Of a stretch of 6,652 nucleotides of DNA, positions 1 to 6,638 are shown in pieces. Origin of the DNA: Geobacter sp. UBA5608 (GTDB lineage: Bacteria; Desulfobacterota; Desulfuromonadia; Geobacterales; Pseudopelobacteraceae). Both the position numbers and the translations under genes were made by a program. The notes beneath the pieces were generated by a model. That model ran no database searches, was not told the DNA's origin, and was given only the letters and a program-made list of their open reading frames with translations. The DNA is taken from contig DIKW01000037.1 in assembly GCA_002424705.1 (NCBI GenBank), positions 459 to 7,110 on the forward strand. The letters run 5' to 3'. Position 1 is the first letter of the stretch. Each line of letters starts with the position of its first letter.

Positions 1-2
1 AC

Positions 3-368
3 TACGAGGACAGCAAGGCCACCAACGTGGGTAGTGTGGCCCCGGCCCTGGAGAGCTTCGACGCCATCACCCTGATCGCAGGGGGCAAGGACAAGGGCGG
101 TTCGTATGAACCGCTGGCACAGCTGGTCAAACAGCGGGTGCGACACCTGCTGCTGATCGGCGAGGCGGCCGAGCGGATGGAGCAGGAGCTGGGCAACCTG
201 AGCGACACCCGGCGGGCAGCCAGCCTGGAAGAGGCGGTGCGGCTGGCTGCAGAGCTGACCGAACCGGGCGGCGTAGTGCTACTCTCACCGGCCTGCTCCA
301 GCTTTGACATGTTCAGGGATTACGAGGAGCGGGCGCAGCGTTTCATTGCAGCAGTCAAGGAGCTCTGA
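3..368 (+). CDS. murD: UDP-N-acetylmuramoyl-L-alanine--D-glutamate ligase (MurD), 3' end only
   Basis: This is the last 121 codons of MurD, the cytoplasmic ATP-dependent ligase that adds D-glutamate to UDP-MurNAc-L-Ala. The open frame runs off the left edge of the window, so the N-terminal UDP-binding domain and the ATP P-loop are not seen. What is visible is the C-terminal Mur ligase domain. It has a DSKATN motif at the very start (the family's nucleotide and substrate contact Lys/Thr), AGGKDKGG about 27 residues later, and LSPACSSFDMF near the end, where the family binds the D-Glu carboxylate. A GTG at 27 could open the frame but lies inside the conserved motif, so it is not a true start. 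The usual Asp after KGG (KGxDF/Y) is Ser here. The stop codon shares one base with the ftsW start (TGATG). Confidence 0.96.
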   Translation, partial: YEDSKATNVGSVAPALESFDAITLIAGGKDKGGSYEPLAQLVKQRVRHLLLIGEAAERMEQELGNLSDTRRAASLEEAVRLAAELTEPGGVVLLSPACSSFDMFRDYEERAQRFIAAVKEL

Positions 369-1510
369 TGGCAGCGGAAAAAAGCCAGTTCAGGCTGGCG
401 GACTACGACTTGGTGCTGCTGCTGATGGTGGTGGCCCTGACCTCCTTCGGGATCGTGATGGTCTATTCCGCCTCGTCGGTGATGGCTGCCAAGAACTTCC
501 ACGACGGTGCCTACTTTTTGAAACGTCAAGGGCTGTTTGCCCTGGTGGGTTTTGGCGTGGCGGCAGTGGCAATGCGGATCGATTACCATCACTGGCGCAA
601 GCTGGCGGTGCCGATCCTGCTGATCAGCCTGGCCTTACTGGTGCTGGTGCTGATTCCCGGCATCGGCGGCAAGGTTAAAGGCGCCACCCGCTGGATCCGG
701 CTGCCCGGTTTCAACCTGCAGCCATCGGAGTTCGCCAAGATCGCACTGATCATGTACATGGCCTATTCGCTGGAAAAGAAGTCGGACAAGATCAGATCGC
801 TCTCCTACGGTTTTCTGCCCTACATGGTGGTGCTGGCGGCCATGCTGCTGCTGATCCTGAAACAGCCTGACCTGGGAGCGGCCCTGACCTTGGCCGGGGT
901 GGCGATTCTGATGCTGTTTGCAGCTGGCACACGGTTGGTATTCATCCTGGGAACGCTGCTGATGGCAGCGCCGATTGTGGCCTTTCTGGTCTTTCATTCG
1001 GCCTACCGGCTGCGACGGATCAAGGCCTTTATGAACCCTGAGCAGGATCCGACCGGCATCGGCTGGCAGATCATCCAGTCCAAGTACGCCTTTGGCGCCG
1101 GCGGCCTGTTCGGTCAGGGGTTGGGTGAAGGCAAGCAGAAGCTGTTCTATCTGCCCGAGGCCCACACCGACTTCATCCTGTCGGTGGTGGGAGAGGAACT
1201 GGGTTTTCTTGGCGTGGTGGTGATCATCGGCATGTTTTTTATCCTGGTGCAGCGGGCGATGCGGATCGCTATGGCGGCCCGGGACCCGTTTGGCCGCTTC
1301 CTGGCGCTGGGTATTGCGGTCCTGTTCGCCATCGAGGCCAGCGTCAACATGGGGGTCGTCACCGGTCTGTTGCCGACCAAGGGGCTGGCACTGCCGTTTT
1401 TAAGTTACGGCGGCAGCTCGCTTCTGATCAGTCTGTTGGCGGTGGGCATTCTGCTGAACATCTCGTCCGGCCTGAAACTAACGCCGTTGACCGAAGGAGC
1501 AGCATCATGA
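368..1510 (+). CDS. ftsW: Septal peptidoglycan glycosyltransferase FtsW (SEDS family)
   Basis: This 380-residue polytopic inner-membrane protein belongs to the SEDS family. FtsW polymerises lipid II into septal glycan together with the transpeptidase FtsI (PBP3). The sequence shows about ten hydrophobic segments, the first near residues 14-36. Family signatures appear in order: GATRWIRLPG...QPSEFAK (105-124), KQPDLGAA (165-172), YLPEAHTDFI (261-270), and NMGVVTGLLPTKGLALPFLSYGGSS (327-351). Asp268 in HTDF matches the catalytic Asp of SEDS enzymes (E. coli FtsW Asp297, RodA Asp262). The dcw context, between murD and murG, favours FtsW over its paralogue RodA. The ATG at 368 overlaps the murD stop and follows AAGGAG (357-362) by five bases. 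Length is typical, without the longer N-terminal tail of E. coli FtsW. Confidence 0.97.
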   Translation: MAAEKSQFRLADYDLVLLLMVVALTSFGIVMVYSASSVMAAKNFHDGAYFLKRQGLFALVGFGVAAVAMRIDYHHWRKLAVPILLISLALLVLVLIPGIGGKVKGATRWIRLPGFNLQPSEFAKIALIMYMAYSLEKKSDKIRSLSYGFLPYMVVLAAMLLLILKQPDLGAALTLAGVAILMLFAAGTRLVFILGTLLMAAPIVAFLVFHSAYRLRRIKAFMNPEQDPTGIGWQIIQSKYAFGAGGLFGQGLGEGKQKLFYLPEAHTDFILSVVGEELGFLGVVVIIGMFFILVQRAMRIAMAARDPFGRFLALGIAVLFAIEASVNMGVVTGLLPTKGLALPFLSYGGSSLLISLLAVGILLNISSGLKLTPLTEGAAS

Positions 1511-2616
1511 GGCTGATTATTGCCGGTGGCGGTACCGGTGGCCATCTCTTTCCCGGCATTGCCGTGGCAGAAGAGTTCCTTAGCCGTGATCCGGCCAATC
1601 AGGTGCTGTTCGTCGGCAGCAGTCAGGGGATTGAGGCCCGTACCATCCCGCGTCTCGGCTATCAGCTGGAGCTGATCTCGGCAGCCGGTATCAAGGGCAA
1701 GGGCAGCCTGGCCAAGCTGAAAGGTGCCGCCATGCTGCTCTACGGCTATGCCCAGTCACGTAAAATCCTGCGGGATTACCGGCCCGATCTGGTGATGGGG
1801 GTCGGCGGTTACGCCTCGCTGCCGATGGTCCTGGCGGCACGTGGCCTGCAGGTGCCGCGCTTTGTGCACGAGCAGAACGCCCTGCCCGGCATGTCCAACA
1901 AGCTGCTGGCCAAGGTGGCCGATCGGGTCTTTATTTCGCTGGACGAGGCAGCCACGTACTTTCCGCCGCACAAGACCGTGCTGACCGGCAATCCGCTGCG
2001 GCGGCAGATACTTGAGCAACTGTCGGGGGATCTGAAGGGCCAAACAGAGCACCTGGCGGGACAGGAGCAGACCTTCAACCTATTCATCTTTGGCGGCAGC
2101 CAGGGGGCCCATGCCCTGAACGTAGCACTGCCTGGGGCGTTAGCGACACTGAAACCCGAGCACCGTTCCCGGCTGCAGGTGACCCACCAGACCGGCGAAA
2201 AGGATTATGAACAGGTCTGCGCCGACTATCGGGCGGCCGGCATAGCCGCCGATGTACGGCCGTTTATTGATGATATGGCCAGCCAGTATCGCCGGGCCGA
2301 TCTGATCGTCTGCCGGGCCGGGGCCACCACCATCGCCGAGGTGACTGCCTTGGGCAAGGCCTGTCTGTTCATACCGTTTCCTTACGCCACCGACGACCAT
2401 CAGCGCAAGAACGCCGAAGCATTGCTGAAAAGGGGTGCTTGTGAGCTGCTGTTGGAGCAGGAAATGGGCGGAAACAGACTGGCAACGACCATCACGCGGC
2501 TGATGGACGATGCTGGAGAATTGCAGCGGATCGGTGACAACGCAGCCGGCTTGGGCAGAAGAGACGCTGCTCAGATGATTGTGGACCAGATGATCAACGC
2601 GCTAGGAGCGAGGTAG
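1507..2616 (+). CDS. murG: UDP-GlcNAc:lipid I N-acetylglucosaminyltransferase (MurG)
   Basis: MurG is a GT-B fold, GT28-family peripheral membrane enzyme that transfers GlcNAc from UDP-GlcNAc to lipid I, giving lipid II on the cytoplasmic face. The 369-residue product carries the three glycine loops: GGGTGGHLFPG (7-17), GVGGYAS (98-104) and FGGSQGA (195-201). It also has HEQNALPG (121-128), TGNPLR (160-165), HQTG (227-230), CRAGATTIAEV (269-279) and the donor-site segment PFPYATDDHQRKNA (290-303). Glu278 and Gln299 correspond to donor-contacting residues in E. coli MurG. The start ATG overlaps the ftsW stop as ATGA and follows GAAGGAG (1493-1499) by seven bases, which supports translational coupling. 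The product FtsW uses, lipid II, is made by this enzyme. Confidence 0.98.
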   Translation: MRLIIAGGGTGGHLFPGIAVAEEFLSRDPANQVLFVGSSQGIEARTIPRLGYQLELISAAGIKGKGSLAKLKGAAMLLYGYAQSRKILRDYRPDLVMGVGGYASLPMVLAARGLQVPRFVHEQNALPGMSNKLLAKVADRVFISLDEAATYFPPHKTVLTGNPLRRQILEQLSGDLKGQTEHLAGQEQTFNLFIFGGSQGAHALNVALPGALATLKPEHRSRLQVTHQTGEKDYEQVCADYRAAGIAADVRPFIDDMASQYRRADLIVCRAGATTIAEVTALGKACLFIPFPYATDDHQRKNAEALLKRGACELLLEQEMGGNRLATTITRLMDDAGELQRIGDNAAGLGRRDAAQMIVDQMINALGAR

Positions 2617-2619
2617 CCC

Positions 2620-3993
2620 ATGTACGGAAAGATAGAAAAGATACACTTTGTCGGCATCGGCGGCATCGGCATGAGCGGCATCGCCGAGGTACTGCTGAAC
2701 CTGGGTTACAAGGTGTCCGGCTCTGACCTGCGCAGTTCCGAGATCACCGAGCGACTGTCCGGCTTCGGGGCCGAGATCGGCATCGGCCACAAGGCCGAAA
2801 ACCTGCAGAACGTCGATGTGGTGGTGATCTCCTCCGCCGTGCATGAAGACAATCCGGAGGTGGTTGAGGCCCGGCGGCTGCATGTGCCGGTCATCCCACG
2901 GGCCGAGATGTTGGCCGAACTGATGCGGATGAAGTTCGGCATCGCCATCGCCGGCACCCACGGCAAGACCACCACTACCTCCATGGCGGCCTCGATTCTG
3001 GGCCATGCCGGCATCGATCCCACCATCGTGATCGGCGGCAAGCTGAACGCCATCGGCAGCAACGCCCAACTGGGCCAGGGCAAGTTCCTGGTGGCCGAGG
3101 CCGATGAATCGGACGGCTCGTTCCTGGTGTTATCGCCGACCATCGCGGTGGTCACCAACATCGATGCCGACCATCTCGATCACTATTCAGGCATTGAGGA
3201 GATCAAGGACACCTTTGTGGAGTTTATCAACAAGGTGCCGTTCTACGGGCTGGCGGTGCTCTGTCTGGATGATCAGAACATCCGTGCGATCCTGCCGCGG
3301 GTCAAGAAACGCTACATGACCTACGGCCTTTCGGCTCAGGCCGATATCCGCGCAACCCATGTCAGGCATGACGGTTTCAATACCAGCTTTGTGGCCCACT
3401 ACAAAGGCTACCGGCTGGGCGAGGTGACCTTTCCGATGCCCGGCCCTCACAATGTGCTGAATGCCATGGCCTGCATCGCGGTGGCGATGGAGCTGGATGT
3501 GCCGTTTTCCGCCATCCAGGAGGGCTTTGCCACATTCAGCGGTGTAGGGCGGCGCTTCACGGTCAAGGGGCAACCCCGAGGGATCATGGTGGTGGACGAC
3601 TACGGTCATCACCCGGCCGAGATCAAGGCAACGCTGGCAGCGGCCCGGCAGGGCTGGCCTGAGCGGCGAATCGTGGCCGCCTTCCAGCCACACCGCTACA
3701 GCCGCACCCACGAGCTGTTCGACGAGTTCGTGACCGCCTTTTACGATGCCGACCTGTTGGTGTTGACCGACGTCTATCCTGCCGGCGAGCAGCCGATTGA
3801 GGGGGCCACGGCCGAGCGGCTGGCCGATGAGGTGAGTCGCCACGGCCAAAAGGACGTGACCTGGATCGGCGACCGGGAGCTGATCCCACAGCACCTGGCT
3901 GGGATCGTGAAAGAAGGCGACATTGTCATCACCCTGGGGGCAGGCAATATCTGGCAGCAGGGCGAGGCATTGGTAAAACTTCTGGAGGCATGA
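2620..3993 (+). CDS. murC: UDP-N-acetylmuramate--L-alanine ligase (MurC)
   Basis: MurC is a cytoplasmic ATP-dependent ligase that attaches L-Ala to UDP-MurNAc, the first stem-peptide residue. The 457-residue product has the full three-domain Mur ligase layout. The N-terminal UDP-binding loop is GIGGIGMSG (12-20). The central ATPase has the P-loop AGTHGKTTTT (111-120, Lys116), EADESDGSF (160-168) and TNIDADHLDHY (179-189), and PGPHNVLNA lies at 274-282. The C-terminal domain has GVGRRF (308-313), DDYGHHPAEI (326-335), FQPHRYSRT (355-363) and GAGNI (440-444). The DDYGHHP motif is characteristic of the MurC/Mpl group, and the dcw position argues for MurC over Mpl. The start lies three bases after the murG stop, preceded by AGGAG (2604-2608) and GAGG (2610-2613). 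Its last codons contain the likely ribosome binding site for murB. Confidence 0.98.
   Translation: MYGKIEKIHFVGIGGIGMSGIAEVLLNLGYKVSGSDLRSSEITERLSGFGAEIGIGHKAENLQNVDVVVISSAVHEDNPEVVEARRLHVPVIPRAEMLAELMRMKFGIAIAGTHGKTTTTSMAASILGHAGIDPTIVIGGKLNAIGSNAQLGQGKFLVAEADESDGSFLVLSPTIAVVTNIDADHLDHYSGIEEIKDTFVEFINKVPFYGLAVLCLDDQNIRAILPRVKKRYMTYGLSAQADIRATHVRHDGFNTSFVAHYKGYRLGEVTFPMPGPHNVLNAMACIAVAMELDVPFSAIQEGFATFSGVGRRFTVKGQPRGIMVVDDYGHHPAEIKATLAAARQGWPERRIVAAFQPHRYSRTHELFDEFVTAFYDADLLVLTDVYPAGEQPIEGATAERLADEVSRHGQKDVTWIGDRELIPQHLAGIVKEGDIVITLGAGNIWQQGEALVKLLEA
3984..3988 (+). promoter_or_regulatory. Ribosome binding site that bears on the murB start
   Basis: GGAGG lies inside the last codons of murC. 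It is six bases upstream of a CTG at 3995, an ideal spacing, but only one base from the ATG at 3990, which is out of the murB frame and reads ATG-ACC-TGA. No comparable purine-rich site precedes the first in-frame ATG at 4046. The site therefore supports translation of murB beginning close to 3995. Confidence 0.6.
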
Positions 3994-3994
3994 C

Positions 3995-4885
3995 CTGAAC
4001 CTGCGTGAGATCAACATACGCGGTACATTACGCTATGACGAGCCGATGAGCCGCCACACGTCACTCAAGGTGGGTGGTCCGGTCGATCTGTACGCTGTGC
4101 CTCAGGATGCTGAAGACCTGCAAATGTTGGTGCGCCAGCTTACGGAGCAGCAGATTCCCTGGCTGGCCATCGGCCGGGGCTACAACCTGTTGGTGCGAGA
4201 CGGCGGTATTCGCGGCGCAGTGATCTCACTGGAGCAGTTCAACCGGATTGAGGCAGTAGGCGACGGGCGGATACGGGCCGAGGCCGGCGCCGAAAACCTG
4301 GCGGTGGTTCGCTTCGGCCAACAGCTGGGTCTGGGGGGGGTCGGGTTTATCTCCGGCATCCCCGGCACGATCGGCGGCGCGATCCGGATGAATGCAGGCG
4401 CCTACGGCGAGGGGGTCCTGCAGCATACCGTCTGCATTGCACTGCTGCGTGGCGGTACAGTTTGTGAGTTCTGCATTGATGAACTGGAGTATGGCTACCG
4501 CCGGCTGGATCTGCTGCCAGGCGACGTGGTGCTGGCGGCCACGCTGCAACTGGAGCCGCGCGATCCGGCGGTGACCGAGACGGAGATACGTAACGATCTG
4601 GAGCTGCGGCGTAGTAAGCACAACGTCGGCCACCCCAGCGCCGGTTCGTTCTTTAAGAATCCGGCCGGTCAGGCCGCCTGGCGACTGATTGATGCTGCGG
4701 GCCTGCGCGGGGCCTCCGAAGGTGGCGCGCTGGTGTCGCCGGTGCACAGCAACTTTCTGGTCAACAGCGGCAATGCCACCGCAGCCGATTTTCTGATGTT
4801 GTCACAACGGGTCAAGGCAGCGGTGCTTGAGCAGAGCGGCGTGGCGCTGGAGGAAGAGGTCAGGATCGTGGGGGAAGAGCCATGA
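3995..4885 (+). CDS. murB: UDP-N-acetylenolpyruvoylglucosamine reductase (MurB), probable CTG start
   Basis: MurB is an FAD enzyme that uses NADPH to reduce UDP-GlcNAc-enolpyruvate to UDP-MurNAc, the substrate of MurC. Counted from the ATG at 4046 (279 residues), the motifs are HTSLKVGG (4-11), the FAD loop GRGYNLLVRDGG (43-54), ISGIPGTIGGAIRMNAGAYG (102-121), YGYR (149-152), GSFFKNP (200-206; Ser201 is the expected proton donor), SPVHSNFLVN (231-240) and LEEEVRIVGE (268-277; Glu271 is the expected catalytic acid). The order and short length fit type II MurB. The start is unsettled: ATG 4046 would remove the strand before HTSLKVGG and has no ribosome site. The frame is open back to a TAA at 3974, with only CTG (3995, 4001) or rarer codons as starts. 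CTG 3995 adds 17 residues, giving 296. The Tyr in GRGYN is usually Ser or Thr. The stop overlaps ddl by ATGA. Confidence 0.93.
   Translation: MNLREINIRGTLRYDEPMSRHTSLKVGGPVDLYAVPQDAEDLQMLVRQLTEQQIPWLAIGRGYNLLVRDGGIRGAVISLEQFNRIEAVGDGRIRAEAGAENLAVVRFGQQLGLGGVGFISGIPGTIGGAIRMNAGAYGEGVLQHTVCIALLRGGTVCEFCIDELEYGYRRLDLLPGDVVLAATLQLEPRDPAVTETEIRNDLELRRSKHNVGHPSAGSFFKNPAGQAAWRLIDAAGLRGASEGGALVSPVHSNFLVNSGNATAADFLMLSQRVKAAVLEQSGVALEEEVRIVGEEP
4333..4340 (+). repeat. Homopolymeric G8 tract within murB
   Basis: Eight consecutive G bases fall in the codons for Leu-Gly-Gly-Val, just before the conserved ISGIPGTIGG segment of MurB. The reading frame is intact as given. Such a run is prone to polymerase slippage and to length miscalls in sequencing. 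A change of one base would truncate an essential enzyme, so phase variation is unlikely. Confidence 0.85.
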
Positions 4886-5811
4886 AGCATAAACGGATCG
4901 GTGTGTTGATGGGTGGTCTGTCAGCCGAGCGGGAGGTGTCGCTCAAGAGCGGCATGGCCGTGCACCAGGCACTGCTCAGACTGGGCTACGACAGCTGCGC
5001 CATCGACGTGCGGCACGAGGTTGCCGAGACACTGCGCAAGGAGCGTATTGAGCTGGCCTTCATCGCGCTGCACGGTCGCTACGGCGAAGACGGCTGTGTG
5101 CAGGGCTTGCTGGAGCTGATGCAGATCCCCTACACCGGCTCCGGTGTCTTGGCCAGCGCCCTGGCAATGCACAAGCTCTATAGCAAACAGGCATTTGCGG
5201 CGGCCGGGCTGACGATTACCCCCTATGTCGCGCTGCGGCGCGGTGAGGCGTTGACGGCAGAGCAGTTGCCCTTCGGGCTGCCGGCGGTGGTCAAGCCGGT
5301 GCAGGAGGGTTCATCGGTGGGGGTGGCGATTGTCAAGCAGCCGGCAGACTTGCAGGCTGCTCTGGATGACGCCTTCCGCTACGACGACCAGGTGCTGGTG
5401 GAGGGCTACGTCAAGGGGCAGGAGGTGCAGGTCGGCATCCTGGACGACCAGGCGATCGGGGCCATTGAGATCATCCCCAAGCGTGAATTTTACGATTATG
5501 AGGCCAAGTATACCGATGGGCTGGCCGAGCATGTCTTTCCGGCCCGGCTGAGCCCTGAACGGTATGCCAAGGTGCAGCAGCTCGGGTTGAAGGCGCATCA
5601 GGCCCTGGGTTGCTCCGGCTACAGTCGGGTGGATTTCCTGGTGACCGAGAGCGGCGAATGCTACCTGCTGGAGGTCAACACCCTGCCGGGCATGACCGCC
5701 TTGTCGCTCCTGCCGGAGATCGCCCAGAAGGGGGCCGGGCTTGATTTTGAGACCCTGGTGGAGCGCATCGTCACCTCGGCCGCCTTGAAGACCGGGCAAA
5801 ACGGGCCATGA
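4882..5811 (+). CDS. ddl: D-alanine--D-alanine ligase (Ddl, DdlB-like)
   Basis: Ddl is a cytoplasmic ATP-grasp enzyme that joins two D-Ala molecules through an acyl-phosphate intermediate; MurF then adds the dipeptide to the UDP-MurNAc-tripeptide. The 309-residue product is the short DdlB form. The N-terminal domain has GGLSAEREVS (11-20; Glu16 is the probable first D-Ala contact) and HGRYGEDG (64-71). The ATP-grasp region has VVKP (136-139; Lys138), EGSSVGV (142-148; Ser144), YDYEAKY (204-210; Tyr210), RVD (249-251) and EVNTLPGMT (264-272; Glu264 and Asn266 as Mg ligands). Tyr210 in YDYEAKY indicates D-Ala-D-Ala specificity, unlike the vancomycin-resistance D-Ala-D-Lac ligases, which lack this Tyr. 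The ATG overlaps the murB stop as ATGA. A purine-rich GGAAGAG (4873-4879) is the only weak ribosome site, so coupling to murB is likely. Confidence 0.98.
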   Translation: MKHKRIGVLMGGLSAEREVSLKSGMAVHQALLRLGYDSCAIDVRHEVAETLRKERIELAFIALHGRYGEDGCVQGLLELMQIPYTGSGVLASALAMHKLYSKQAFAAAGLTITPYVALRRGEALTAEQLPFGLPAVVKPVQEGSSVGVAIVKQPADLQAALDDAFRYDDQVLVEGYVKGQEVQVGILDDQAIGAIEIIPKREFYDYEAKYTDGLAEHVFPARLSPERYAKVQQLGLKAHQALGCSGYSRVDFLVTESGECYLLEVNTLPGMTALSLLPEIAQKGAGLDFETLVERIVTSAALKTGQNGP

Positions 5812-6638
5812 TGACCGACCTGCGGCATATCGGCTCCAAGCCGAACCGCAAGGTGGCGCCGAACCGGACCAAGGTCCGCAAGGAACCGATCGATCTACGC
5901 AAGTACCTGTTGCCGGCCATTCGCTACGGCAGCAGCGCCGGTCTGATTATCCTGGTGGGAGGGCTGCTGGCGGCCGCCGTCAAGGGACTGATGCAGGCAA
6001 CCCCATTCCCGGTGCAGAAGGTTGAGGTGCGTGGTGTGCAGCGGTTGAACCGCGAGGAGATTGTGGCCTTGACCGGTGTTGAGCCTGGCCAGAACCTGCT
6101 CAGTCTGAAGCTGAAGACCGTCGGACAACAGGTGGCCCGCAATCCCTGGGTGGCCACGGTGCGGGTGCAGCGCTTCTTCCCCGGCACGGTGGCGGTCAGT
6201 ATCACCGAGCGCAAGCCGGTGGCGGTGGTCAATCTGGGGCTGCTTTACTACCTCGACACGACGGGTGAACCGTTCAAACCGCTCAGCTTTGGTGATGCCC
6301 TTGATTTGCCGGTGGTGACCGGTCTGAGCGAAGAGGGGTTGGCGGCTGACCCGGCCGGCACCCGTGGAGCCCTCAAGACGGCCTGTGAGCTGTTGGCAGC
6401 CCTGCAACAGCATGGCTCATTTATCCTTGCGGATGTGTCGGAGATTCATTACGATAGGGCCCACGGATTCACCCTGTTTACTACCTCCGGCGCAGTGCCA
6501 ATCAGGATCGGCACTGACGACTTCTCCGGCAAGCTGGCCCGTTTCGCCCGGATTTATCAGACCCTGATGACGCAACAGCCTGGGCTGCACTACATCGATC
6601 TGGATTACAACGACCGGATCGTGGTCAAGAAGAGCTGA
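5808..6638 (+). CDS. ftsQ: Cell division protein FtsQ (DivIB family)
   Basis: FtsQ is a bitopic inner-membrane protein that links early and late divisome proteins by binding FtsB/FtsL in the periplasm. The 276-residue product has a basic cytoplasmic tail (residues 1-40, about ten Lys/Arg), one hydrophobic segment (about 41-60), and a POTRA domain (about 68-137) containing FPVQKVEVRGVQRLNREEI and ending in ITERKPVAV. A beta domain follows with LDTTGEPF (149-156) and the C-terminal strand HYIDLDYNDRIVV (261-273), the region that pairs with FtsB in E. coli FtsQ. The family is poorly conserved, so the call rests on topology, POTRA pattern and location after ddl. Two ATGs in tandem (5808 and 5811) could start it. 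The first overlaps the ddl stop as ATGA; no strong ribosome site is present, which suggests translational coupling. ftsA is the expected next gene. Confidence 0.95.
   Translation: MMTDLRHIGSKPNRKVAPNRTKVRKEPIDLRKYLLPAIRYGSSAGLIILVGGLLAAAVKGLMQATPFPVQKVEVRGVQRLNREEIVALTGVEPGQNLLSLKLKTVGQQVARNPWVATVRVQRFFPGTVAVSITERKPVAVVNLGLLYYLDTTGEPFKPLSFGDALDLPVVTGLSEEGLAADPAGTRGALKTACELLAALQQHGSFILADVSEIHYDRAHGFTLFTTSGAVPIRIGTDDFSGKLARFARIYQTLMTQQPGLHYIDLDYNDRIVVKKS

Larger units (their letters stand above)
3..6638 (+). other. dcw cluster segment, one transcription unit
   Basis: Seven genes run in the same direction with overlaps of 1 base (murD/ftsW) or 4 bases (ftsW/murG, murB/ddl, ddl/ftsQ), and a 3-base gap at murG/murC. 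With the CTG start, murC/murB is separated by one base. No intergenic stretch is long enough for a promoter, terminator or RNA gene, so transcription most likely begins upstream of the window and continues past it. The order is the standard dcw arrangement with murB inserted between murC and ddl, which E. coli lacks but many other proteobacteria have. Confidence 0.9.

Noticed and set aside
304..678. A 124-codon plus-strand open frame across the murD/ftsW junction
   Set aside because: It is an out-of-frame reading of murD and ftsW, both of which have strong family motifs in their own frames.
635..1165. A 176-codon minus-strand open frame opposite ftsW
   Set aside because: It is Gln/His-rich, which is what results from reading hydrophobic membrane-protein codons in antisense; no domain is visible.
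2653..2686. Repeated GGCATCGGC units near the start of murC
   Set aside because: They encode the conserved glycine-rich UDP-binding loop GIGGIGMSGIA; the repetition follows from the protein motif and codon bias.
3187..4017. A 276-codon open frame on the minus strand opposite murC
   Set aside because: It lies opposite clearly conserved murC codons, has a His/Gln/Gly/Arg-rich composition typical of the antisense of GC-rich genes, and shows no recognisable motif.
5895..6413. A 172-codon minus-strand open frame opposite ftsQ
   Set aside because: It is an antisense shadow of ftsQ with no motif and no upstream context for a gene.
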